A model generated the notes under the pieces. It had not been told where the DNA came from. It made no database searches and worked only from the letters and a program-made list of their open reading frames with translations. From positions 1 through 5,403 of the forward strand of contig JAKBAL010000186.1 in the NCBI GenBank assembly GCA_021809225.1: a stretch of DNA of 5,403 bases. Reading direction: 5' to 3'. This DNA is from Pseudomonadota bacterium (lineage in GTDB: Bacteria > Pseudomonadota > Alphaproteobacteria > UBA9655). The translations under genes and the position numbers were made by a program. Positions 1-5,403 of this stretch are shown piece after piece (position 1 is the first letter of the stretch; each line of letters begins with the position of its first letter).

Positions 1-723
1 TCCTCCTTCGTAGACCTGAACGGTGGTTTGAATAGCTTTTTGAAGAGAATCATGAATAAAATCTGCGTCAACCTTTAGTTTTTCCATGGTATTTGTAAGG
101 CGCTGGTTAGAGAGACCTTCTGCCTCCAAAAATGTACGGAATCGTCCTCTAAAAAACTGTGAATTCTGATTACTGGGATCTTCAATCCACACTTGGTTCT
201 CAGTCATTAATATGGCTTTAAGATACTCTTTCGAAAACCCAAGGAAAGGGCGAAGAAAAGTGATGCCATCTCTAACGATCCTTTTTTTCATGCCCGAAAG
301 ACCATCAAGTCCACTTCCGGATGAAAGGCGAAGCCAAAAGGTTTCTTCCTGATCCTGTTGATGATGGCCTAAAAGGATCGTGGAAAATTGATTGTCTTTA
401 CACCAGCGGGTTAAAAGTTGATAACGAACAACACGGGCTTTTTCCTGAAGACGAGACATTGGTTTTTCTCCTATCCATTCTAAAACAACATGCTCGATGC
501 CTCGTTCTTGTGCCCATTTATGAACCTGAAGGGCTTCATTTCTTGACTCCTCTCTCAAACCATGGTCAACGGTCAGAGCAACGATTTTCTCTCCTTTTTT
601 TTGTGCCCACTCATGGGTAAGAAGGAGAAGCGCAAGACTATCCGCTCCTCCCGATACGGCAACAGCAATAGGTCCCCTACATGTCTCTAGACAAGCTGTA
701 AATTCAGAAGAAGTAATTGTCAT
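1..723 (-). CDS. tilS: tRNA(Ile)-lysidine synthase TilS, N-terminal 241 codons (runs off left edge)
   Basis: TilS uses ATP and lysine to convert the wobble cytidine (C34) of the tRNA-Ile with anticodon CAU into lysidine, so that it reads AUA and is charged with isoleucine; it acts in the cytosol. My translation from the ATG at 723-721 stays open to the window edge. It shows the PP-loop motif SGGADS (residues 24-29), the VDHG strand end (52-55), LGHH followed by a DQEET block (118-128), GSGLDGLSGM (about 136-145) and DPSN with three spaced arginines (182-196, R192/R194/R196). This is the N-terminal adenylation domain; the C-terminal tRNA-binding part lies outside. One departure is Q123, where most members have the first Asp of the HxxDDQxET motif. 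The start lies 18 bp after prfA, with AGAGG about ten bases upstream, so it is probably co-transcribed with prfA. Identity is secure. Confidence 0.95.
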   Translation of the reverse strand, partial: MTITSSEFTACLETCRGPIAVAVSGGADSLALLLLTHEWAQKKGEKIVALTVDHGLREESRNEALQVHKWAQERGIEHVVLEWIGEKPMSRLQEKARVVRYQLLTRWCKDNQFSTILLGHHQQDQEETFWLRLSSGSGLDGLSGMKKRIVRDGITFLRPFLGFSKEYLKAILMTENQVWIEDPSNQNSQFFRGRFRTFLEAEGLSNQRLTNTMEKLKVDADFIHDSLQKAIQTTVQVYEGG

Positions 724-741
724 TAAAGAAAGTGCCTCTAT

Positions 742-1824
742 CTAAAGCGTCTCCCCCAGCTCTGCAAGACGACTCGCTTCATCTTCTGAAACCAAGGCGT
801 GGATCATTTCCTCAAGGGCTCCTCCTTCTAAAATACGATCCAACTTATAAAGGGTTAGGTTGATGCGATGATCGGTCACACGTCCTTGCGGGAAGTTATA
901 TGTGCGGATGCGTTCCGATCGATCACCACTCCCCACTTGACTTTTGCGGTTAGCTGCACGTTCTGCTGCTTTTTCAGCTCGTTGATGTTCATAAAGGCGA
1001 GCCCTTAGGATCTTCAGCGCTTTTGCTTTGTTCTTATGCTGAGATTTTTCATCTTGTTGTTGAACGACCACGCCACTTGGGATGTGAGTGATGCGAACCG
1101 CACTATCAGTGGTATTGACCGATTGTCCCCCAGGACCACTTGAACGAAAAACATCAATTCGCAGGTCTTTTTCTTCAATCTGGATATCCACTTCTTCAGC
1201 TTCTGGAAGGACCGCAACCGTTGCGGCTGAGGTATGAATACGTCCACCGGCTTCCGTTGCAGGAACCCGTTGAACACGATGAACGCCAGATTCAAACTTA
1301 AGTTTCGCAAAAACACCTTTCCCTGAGATAGAGGCAGAGGCTTCTTTAATTCCGCCAATACCTGTATCATTTTCATGCATGAGTTCAAACTTCCATCCTT
1401 GGAGCTCAGCATATCTTTGATACATACGTAGTAGATCAGCTGCAAAAAGAGCGGCTTCTTCCCCACCGGTTCCAGCGCGAATTTCCATGATAGCGTTTCG
1501 GTCATCATCCACATCCTTTGGAAGAAGAAGAACCTGAATTTCATGTAAAAGTTCGGGCAAGCGCGTGTGAACACGTTGAAGATCTTCTTGAACCATGTCC
1601 TTAAGATCTTTATCCAGGGAAGAGTCAGCTAAAAGCTCTTCGAGATTCTTCTTTTCATCAGAAAAGTTCTGCCACTCTACTATTTTTTCAGCAATGGGGG
1701 TAAGGTCAGAATACTCTTTTGAAAGCCTTGCAAATTCTGCATGATCTTCCATTGAGGAAGAAAGTTTTTCTCTCAGCTCTTCAAAGTGAGTGAGAACTTG
1801 ATTTAATTTTTGGTCAAAATTCAC
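742..1824 (-). CDS. prfA: Peptide chain release factor 1 (RF1)
   Basis: RF1 recognises UAA and UAG in the ribosomal A site and triggers release of the finished peptide. The 360-residue product has the usual RF1 length. It has a helical N-terminal domain (about 1-100), the AGTGGEEA segment (117-124), the stop-codon reading tripeptide PAT (188-190), which marks RF1 rather than RF2, and the catalytic GGQ loop (232-234, in [10 protein letters not shown]). A basic helix follows (about 260-295), with a C-terminal domain closing the recognition fold. The start codon is GTG at 1824-1822, and it overlaps the hisS stop as GTGA. A good ribosome site (AAGGGAA) sits just upstream inside the end of hisS, so translation is probably coupled to hisS. 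In many proteobacteria prfA is followed by prmC, the methyltransferase of the GGQ glutamine. Here tilS follows instead, so prmC must be elsewhere if it is present. Confidence 0.98.
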   Translation of the reverse strand: MNFDQKLNQVLTHFEELREKLSSSMEDHAEFARLSKEYSDLTPIAEKIVEWQNFSDEKKNLEELLADSSLDKDLKDMVQEDLQRVHTRLPELLHEIQVLLLPKDVDDDRNAIMEIRAGTGGEEAALFAADLLRMYQRYAELQGWKFELMHENDTGIGGIKEASASISGKGVFAKLKFESGVHRVQRVPATEAGGRIHTSAATVAVLPEAEEVDIQIEEKDLRIDVFRSSGPGGQSVNTTDSAVRITHIPSGVVVQQQDEKSQHKNKAKALKILRARLYEHQRAEKAAERAANRKSQVGSGDRSERIRTYNFPQGRVTDHRINLTLYKLDRILEGGALEEMIHALVSEDEASRLAELGETL

Positions 1825-3077
1825 GAGATTCCCTTTTCTTTAAGCGCTTTTGCCGTTTGATGCTGAGAAAGCTGAGTTTGTTCTCCCGTATCTAAATCCT
1901 TAAGGGTCACCGTGTGAGAAGCTATTTCTGCATCCCCTAAAATTAATGCATAACGTGCATTAATTTTATTTGCTTTTTTAAGGCGTTTTCCAAGATTCCC
2001 TCCGTATGTCATTTCCACGACATGTCCTTCATTGCGCAAGATTTGCGCGAATGCAAGACCTTTGATGTCAAATGCTTCATCAGTTGGGATGATTGCAAGG
2101 GGTCGGATCAAGGGAGGGAGAGTATCTTGATTAAACATCAGAGCGATACGGTCAATGCCTCCCGCCCAACCAACTCCAGGAATTGAAGGCCCCCCCATGG
2201 TGGCCATCAAGCCATCATAACGTCCACCGGCTAAGAGTGTTCCTTGCGACCCAAGCTCAGAGGTTGTAAATTCAAAAGCCACATGGCAGTAGTAATCAAG
2301 CCCTCGTACGAGATGGGGGTTAAGTTTAAAAGGAATTTGTAGAGTTTCCAGACCTTCCTGGACTTTCATAAACATCTCTTGAGAAAAGGAATTTAGACTT
2401 TCTGTGAGAAGGGGCGCATCTTTTAAAATTTTTTTATCCCCTTCATCTTTCGTATCTAAAATTCGTAGAGGGTTTCGTTCCAGACGCAGCTGACTGTCAG
2501 CAGAAAGGGCAGCATGATGATCCCTTAAATAAGTCACTAAATGATCGCGGTAGCGCTTTCGACTTTCATCATCACCAAGGGTATTGATTTCTAAGGTTAC
2601 ACGATGGCTTAGCTCTAAGGCTTTAAAAGTATCATAAGCTAAAGAAATGACTTCCACATCTCCCAGAGGATCAGGTACACCAAAAAGTTCAACGCCAATT
2701 TGATGAAGTTGGCGCAAGCGTCCCTTTTGCGGTCTTTCGTAACGGAACATAGGGCCCGCATAAAAAAACTTTAAGGGCATAGACTGGGTAAGGCCGTTTG
2801 ACATAACGGCCCGAGCAACGCCGGCCGTTCCTTCGGGACGGAGGACAATCTCTTCATCCCCTCTTTTGACAATTTCATACATCTCTTTGGTGACAATATC
2901 GGATACATCACCAAGGGTGCGCTTAAAAACGTCTTTAAATTCCATAAGGGGCGTCGCCATTTCGGCAAAGCCATAGAGAGCCGCTATTTTTCGAGCTGCA
3001 TCCATAATACAGGAATGTTTTCGGTATTCCAGGGGTAACAAATCATGGGTCCCTCGGACAGGCTGCAATGTTGTCAT
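1821..3077 (-). CDS. hisS: Histidyl-tRNA synthetase (HisRS)
   Basis: HisRS is the class II synthetase that attaches histidine to tRNA-His. From the chosen start the protein is 418 residues, normal for the bacterial enzyme. It opens with the typical [11 protein letters not shown]. It has a motif 1 region (about 36-60), the TxRPEGT-like stretch LRPEGTAG (79-86), motif 2 as [16 protein letters not shown] (111-126), the histidine-binding RGLDYY (258-263) and motif 3 as [11 protein letters not shown] (303-313, with Asp where Glu is common before the invariant Arg). An anticodon-binding domain spans about 325-410. I chose the ATG at 3077-3075 because homologues begin there and AAGGG lies just upstream. 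The frame stays open upstream to a GTG at 3167, which would add 30 residues read from the palindromic element; that extension does not look like HisRS. The stop overlaps the prfA start. Confidence 0.97.
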   Translation of the reverse strand: MTTLQPVRGTHDLLPLEYRKHSCIMDAARKIAALYGFAEMATPLMEFKDVFKRTLGDVSDIVTKEMYEIVKRGDEEIVLRPEGTAGVARAVMSNGLTQSMPLKFFYAGPMFRYERPQKGRLRQLHQIGVELFGVPDPLGDVEVISLAYDTFKALELSHRVTLEINTLGDDESRKRYRDHLVTYLRDHHAALSADSQLRLERNPLRILDTKDEGDKKILKDAPLLTESLNSFSQEMFMKVQEGLETLQIPFKLNPHLVRGLDYYCHVAFEFTTSELGSQGTLLAGGRYDGLMATMGGPSIPGVGWAGGIDRIALMFNQDTLPPLIRPLAIIPTDEAFDIKGLAFAQILRNEGHVVEMTYGGNLGKRLKKANKINARYALILGDAEIASHTVTLKDLDTGEQTQLSQHQTAKALKEKGIS

Positions 3078-3090
3078 CTCTACCCTTCGC
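3078..3090 (-). promoter_or_regulatory. Ribosome binding site of hisS, at the edge of the palindrome
   Basis: On the minus strand, GAAGGG followed by TAGAG precedes the ATG at 3077. It is the only purine-rich site at a workable distance, and it decides the 418-residue start over the upstream in-frame GTG. Its GGG (3085-3083) is the base of the palindrome and can pair with the CCC on the other arm (3202-3200), so folding of the leader could affect access to it. The regulatory reading is inference. Confidence 0.6.
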
Positions 3091-3202
3091 CTTTCAAGTT
3101 TCGGGTGCGTTGACCTTCGGGATTCGCCCTTTATCACGTAGTTTACTACGCTCATCGGGCTTACCACTCGGTCGCCTGCCCGAATTCTTGAAATCCTTTG
3201 GG
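3083..3202. repeat. 120-bp imperfect palindromic element between rodZ and hisS
   Basis: A single long hairpin is visible with all paired blocks centred on about 3143. The blocks are TTTCAAG 3092-3098 with CTTGAAA 3187-3193, TTCGGG 3100-3105 with CCCGAA 3179-3184, GACC 3112-3115 with GGTC 3170-3173, GCCC 3126-3129 with GGGC 3157-3160, and CGTAG 3137-3141 with CTACG 3146-3150 around a TTTA loop. CCC 3083-3085 and GGG 3200-3202 close the base. No T-run follows on the minus strand, so it is not an ordinary Rho-independent terminator. The minus strand has no stop in the hisS frame across nearly the whole element. Size, symmetry and open frame recall Rickettsia and Wolbachia palindromic elements, but I do not recognise the sequence family. 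That it is dispersed in the genome is an inference, since only one copy is in this window. Confidence 0.8.
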
Positions 3203-3240
3203 TCTATGTTCGCAAAATTGTGGTGTGTCTGTTCTTTTAG

Positions 3241-4083
3241 TTAATGAATCTGGGGAATTTGTTCAACCCATTTTTCAGGATCAAGAAAAATTCCATTTTT
3301 GACTTCTCCCGTTTTTCCAAGAGACGCTATCAACTTCCCGCCAGAAACAAGAGATACGCCCCCAGCATTTCCTGTTTTTAAGACGAGATGTTGTGGATCT
3401 TTAAATTCATAGCTTTCGCCAGGTCTAAAAAGGCGAGTAAAAATAACTTTCCCTTCTTTATCTTTGATTTCAATCCAAACGTCTTCTGTGGCTTTTAAAA
3501 GAACGGCCTGAGAAGGGATGGGTGTCTGTAAGGGTGAAGTAGAATTTACAAAAGCCTCACTGCTCGCAGTTAGACGGCTTTCAGGTATAGTTGGCGTATT
3601 TTGTGACGATAATAATTCCTTAGCCTTTGCATGAGGAACTGGAAGAGTCTTAACCTCTTCTGTTGTGCCTTTAAGGAGAGACATTTCTGAATCTGAATAT
3701 TCAAACCATTTCCATCCTCCTATAACGATAAGAAGAGCAAGAAAAGAAAAACTAAGAATGCGTCGACTAGGTATTCCCTTTCCTGGAAGGGGCGCTGGAA
3801 AAGGAAGATAAGAAGATGGGAGCTGGATAGCTTGATTTCTAAACTTTTGACTAAGATCTTTTTCATCCAATCCTAAATATTGAACGTAGGATTTTAAAAA
3901 TCCTAATGTATAGACATCACAAACAAGATTTTCTTTGTCTTCTTCAAAATGGATCAACTGACGTTTGTTAATGCATAAGATCTTGGCAACCTCTTCAAGA
4001 GTTAAGTCTTGAGATAGGCGCTCTTCCTTTAAAATTTGCCCCACAGAAGGAAGCTCATTCACTTTTATTGCTAAATTTGTCAT
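3241..4083 (-). CDS. rodZ: RodZ-like cytoskeleton protein: N-terminal helix-turn-helix, one membrane span, DUF4115 domain
   Basis: RodZ is a bitopic inner-membrane protein that links MreB filaments to the cell-wall elongation machinery and so sets rod shape. The 280-residue product has the family's layout. A Cro/HTH_25-type helix-turn-helix spans about 13-75 (GQILKEERLSQDLTLEEVA, then LGFLKSYVQYLGLD). A proline-rich linker follows (88-105), then RR at 107-108 ahead of one hydrophobic span (about 109-127), which fits a cytoplasmic N-terminus. Next come a Ser/Thr/Pro-rich periplasmic linker (about 130-190) and a C-terminal beta domain (about 195-270, with ATEDVWIEIKD and RLFRPGESYEF) matching DUF4115. 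The ATG at 4083 has its GGAGGT 15 bases away, which is too far; see the separate note on a CTG start at 4092. It is divergent from radC. In many proteobacteria ispG lies between rodZ and hisS; here only 163 bp with the palindrome does. Confidence 0.88.
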   Translation of the reverse strand: MTNLAIKVNELPSVGQILKEERLSQDLTLEEVAKILCINKRQLIHFEEDKENLVCDVYTLGFLKSYVQYLGLDEKDLSQKFRNQAIQLPSSYLPFPAPLPGKGIPSRRILSFSFLALLIVIGGWKWFEYSDSEMSLLKGTTEEVKTLPVPHAKAKELLSSQNTPTIPESRLTASSEAFVNSTSPLQTPIPSQAVLLKATEDVWIEIKDKEGKVIFTRLFRPGESYEFKDPQHLVLKTGNAGGVSLVSGGKLIASLGKTGEVKNGIFLDPEKWVEQIPQIH

Positions 4084-4089
4084 AAAATT

Positions 4090-4113
4090 CAGATAGTTAC
4101 CTCCAACCTCCCC
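4090..4113 (-). promoter_or_regulatory. Shine-Dalgarno of rodZ with a possible CTG start
   Basis: The minus strand carries GGAGGT (4104-4099), preceded by a second purine run, GGGGAGG. The first ATG is 15 bases downstream, beyond normal spacing. An in-frame CTG at 4092-4090 lies exactly six bases after GGAGGT and would add three residues (M-N-F) to RodZ. The sequence alone does not settle which codon is used. Confidence 0.45.
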
Positions 4114-4170
4114 TTAAAGAGGGTTTGAACACAATAACAGCTCTTTATCCAGAAAAACAAGAGATTTGAT

Positions 4171-4199
4171 TTTATAAAACAACCTCATACCATACACAA
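4171..4199 (-). promoter_or_regulatory. Candidate sigma-70 promoter for rodZ (and possibly hisS-prfA-tilS)
   Basis: On the minus strand, TTGTGT (4199-4194) is followed after a 17-base spacer by TATAAA (4176-4171), which matches the -10 consensus at five of six positions. Transcription would start near 4164, giving a leader of about 80 bases that contains GGAGGT. The very AT-rich DNA upstream (4200-4290) could help as an UP-like region. The -35 match is only three of six, so this remains a candidate. Confidence 0.4.
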
Positions 4200-4355
4200 A
4201 AATAATTACATTTTTTAATTTATTTTAAGTAATTTTATAATATTAAAAAGAATATATAAAAATAAAAATACATTCTTAATTTTTTATCCGAGAGACATTT
4301 TTATAAAAACCCCCTCTACTAACAAACTCATATTCTTATTGTCAAACATAAAAGA

Positions 4356-5060
4356 ATGGCTAACAATGAATGTAAGATGAAGACAAAAGAAACACTTAAC
4401 ACCGGACATCGCAAGCGCCTTAGAGATCGCTTTCTCAAAGGAGGAGAAAAAGCTGTTCCCGATTATGAACTTGTAGAGCTTTTGCTTTTTGGTGTCATGC
4501 CACGAGGAGATGTCAAGCCTTTGGCCAAAAAGCTTCTTCAAGAATGCGGAAGTCTTTCTGGTCTTTTGCAAGCGGATCCAGAAAAACTTAAATCCATTCC
4601 CGGCGTTGGAGAAATAACAATTGCAACCCTAAAGGCTATCCATGAAGCTTCCTGTCGCCTGATTCAAGAAGAGGCCAGTTCCCAACCCATCCTCAAATCT
4701 TGGCAAACCGTCATTGACTATTGTCGAGCCCGCATGTCTCATTTGAAAGTAGAACAATTTCGCCTTTTATTTTTAGACCAAAAAAACAAAATTATTGCAG
4801 ATGAAATTCAACAGCAAGGTACGATTAACACCACTCCCGTCTTTCCACGAGAAGTTCTCAAGCGAACTCTAGAGCTGGGAGCATCTAGTGTAATTATGGT
4901 TCACAATCACCCCAGTGGCGATCCAACTCCCTCTCAAGCAGACATTGATATCACCCGAAAAATCATCAGCGCTGCAAAAGAGCTTGAGATCCATGTCCTC
5001 GACCATCTTATCATAGGACGGTTTGGGCACACCTCTTTACGAGAAAAACGCCTAATTTAA
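4356..5060 (+). CDS. radC: RadC family protein (helix-hairpin-helix plus JAMM/MPN domain)
   Basis: RadC proteins are very widespread in bacteria and are often annotated as DNA repair proteins. The original E. coli radC mutation was later shown to lie in another gene, and the true role is not settled. The 234-residue product has the family's normal length. It begins with the conserved GHRKRLRDRFL (17-27) and DYELVELLLF (36-45). A helix-hairpin-helix DNA-binding motif follows at about 80-95 (SIPGVGEITIATLK). The C-terminal JAMM-type metalloprotease-like domain (about 112-234) has E133 in VEQFRLLFLD and the zinc-ligand signature HNHPSGDPTPSQAD (H183, H185, S187, D196), so the metal site looks intact. 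The ATG at 4356 has no clear Shine-Dalgarno; the ATG at residue 8 (4377) is an alternative and also lacks one. It is transcribed away from rodZ, and no downstream partner gene is seen. Confidence 0.95.
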   Translation: MANNECKMKTKETLNTGHRKRLRDRFLKGGEKAVPDYELVELLLFGVMPRGDVKPLAKKLLQECGSLSGLLQADPEKLKSIPGVGEITIATLKAIHEASCRLIQEEASSQPILKSWQTVIDYCRARMSHLKVEQFRLLFLDQKNKIIADEIQQQGTINTTPVFPREVLKRTLELGASSVIMVHNHPSGDPTPSQADIDITRKIISAAKELEIHVLDHLIIGRFGHTSLREKRLI

Positions 5061-5251
5061 CCTGATTTTGGTATAGAAGATTCACCTACAAACTTGTGGA
5101 GCGTATCTGCTTTGATGCGTGCAAGAAGCTTTTCAAATTTATCTTCCGTGTCAACTGCGTAAGCTTCCCAAGTCTTATCCTTTTCTAAAGATTTAATAAA
5201 CTCGTTCTTTTTACGAATACTATTACCCCCCACCAACAATAAAATTAACAA
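5057..5251 (-). CDS. Doubtful small ORF, 64 codons, unknown function
   Basis: I do not recognise this product. From a TTG at 5251 it reads 64 codons to a TAA at 5057-5059 that overlaps the radC stop tail-to-tail by four bases. The first nine residues are hydrophobic and come from AT-rich DNA that does not look coding. The remainder (about 10-64) is Lys/Glu-rich and looks like a soluble helical protein, for example KKNEFIKSLEKDKTWEAYAV. No Shine-Dalgarno precedes the TTG or the in-frame GTG at codon 7, and a TGA lies just upstream. It could be a real small protein, the surviving 3' end of a decayed gene, or chance. Confidence 0.3.
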   Translation of the reverse strand: MLILLLVGGNSIRKKNEFIKSLEKDKTWEAYAVDTEDKFEKLLARIKADTLHKFVGESSIPKSG

Positions 5252-5341
5252 ATTATTTTTATTAATTATATATCAAATGTATTTTGGAGAAAAATAAAAC
5301 CATGTCATGGCTGACTTTAATTTATCATTTGAACAAAATCC
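5252..5341. other. AT-rich spacer with no supported gene
   Basis: This is non-coding as far as I can see. It is strongly AT-rich at about 5252-5280. A 31-codon ORF starting at 5302 was considered and not accepted. Confidence 0.5.
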
Positions 5342-5371
5342 TTGGTTTTTCCTCCTTTTTTCTGGCATACT
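5342..5371 (+). promoter_or_regulatory. Candidate promoter for a gene starting at the right edge
   Basis: TTGGTT (5342-5347) is separated by 18 bases from CATACT (5366-5371), which matches the -10 consensus at four of six positions. TG lies one base before the -10 (5363-5364), as in extended -10 promoters. Transcription would begin near 5378, about 20-25 bases before the GTG at 5401. Support comes mainly from its position relative to that start. Confidence 0.35.
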
Positions 5372-5388
5372 GCGAAAAGAGATCCAAG

Positions 5389-5403
5389 AGAGGATAAAGT
5401 GTG
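5389..5403 (+). promoter_or_regulatory. Shine-Dalgarno and probable GTG start codon of the next gene
   Basis: AGAGGA at 5389-5394 lies six bases before a GTG at 5401-5403, the last three bases of the window. This is ideal initiation spacing and suggests a plus-strand gene begins here. Nothing of its product is visible. Confidence 0.45.

Larger units (their letters stand above)
4084..4355. other. AT-rich divergent intergenic region between rodZ and radC
   Basis: This 272-bp spacer must hold the promoters of both divergent genes. Positions about 4200-4290 are almost wholly A and T. On the plus strand a perfect TATAAT lies at 4236-4241, but with a poor -35 (TTTTAA at 4213-4218) and in DNA where such hexamers arise by chance, so I do not call a radC promoter firmly. 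A perfect 12-base palindrome, TTTTTATAAAAA, lies at 4298-4309 and may simply reflect composition. I see no RNA gene or ORF here. Confidence 0.6.

Noticed and set aside
321..620. Plus-strand ORF of 99 codons
   Set aside because: It lies wholly antisense to tilS, whose motifs are unmistakable; it has no family resemblance.
1014..1574. Minus-strand ORF of 186 codons
   Set aside because: It is an out-of-frame shadow inside prfA; the RF1 frame carries PAT and GGQ.
2771..2974. Minus-strand ORF of 67 codons
   Set aside because: It is an out-of-frame shadow inside hisS.
3083..3202. Palindrome as a Rho-independent terminator for rodZ
   Set aside because: No T-run follows on the minus strand, and the hairpin is far longer than typical terminators.
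4106..4123. Small hairpin CCCTT-AAA-GAGGG upstream of rodZ
   Set aside because: It has only about five pairs, one a wobble, and overlaps the purine-rich ribosome site region; chance is likely.
4284..4571. Minus-strand ORF of 95 codons
   Set aside because: It is mostly antisense to the start of radC and to the AT-rich spacer, with no recognisable protein features.
5302..5397. 31-codon plus-strand ORF beginning MSWLTL
   Set aside because: It is short, its GGAG is 12 bases from the ATG, and it overlaps the candidate promoter and ribosome site of the gene at the right edge.
1..5403. CRISPR array, tRNA or rRNA genes, transposase, or defence or toxin-antitoxin system
   Set aside because: I saw no regularly spaced repeats, tRNA cloverleaf, rRNA sequence or transposase motifs. 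RadC alone next to housekeeping genes does not indicate a defence island.

Overview
The window looks like ordinary chromosomal housekeeping DNA from an alphaproteobacterium. The HisRS, RF1, TilS and RodZ sequences all have a proteobacterial character. Moderate-to-low GC, very AT-rich spacers and a long palindromic insert in front of a gene would suit a host-associated lineage such as Holosporales or Rickettsiales. That placement is an inference from gene content and style, because no 16S gene or other marker is present.

Layout. Positions 1-4083 are all on the minus strand and read, in transcription order, rodZ (4083-3241), a 120-bp palindromic element (3202-3083), hisS (3077-1821), prfA (1824-742) and tilS (723 to beyond the left edge). 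hisS and prfA overlap by 4 bases (GTGA), and prfA and tilS are 18 bp apart, so these three are almost certainly one transcription unit. rodZ may feed into it across the palindrome. The 272-bp AT-rich spacer 4084-4355 separates rodZ from the divergent radC (4356-5060, plus strand) and carries a good promoter candidate for rodZ. After radC, 5061-5403 holds one doubtful 64-codon minus-strand ORF, an AT-rich spacer, and at the right edge a ribosome binding site and GTG codon that look like the first codon of another plus-strand gene.

Function. The minus-strand block is mainly about decoding: HisRS charges tRNA-His, RF1 terminates at UAA/UAG, and TilS makes the lysidine that lets tRNA-Ile read AUA. 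RodZ is the membrane and cytoskeleton adaptor for cell-shape control. RadC is a widespread JAMM-domain protein whose cellular role is unsettled.

The one feature that stands out is the palindrome at 3083-3202. It has five in-register paired blocks, its minus strand is open in the hisS frame across nearly its whole length, and its downstream end supplies the likely hisS Shine-Dalgarno. It resembles in style the palindromic elements known from Rickettsia and Wolbachia, but I do not recognise its family. I see no clear new multi-gene system here.
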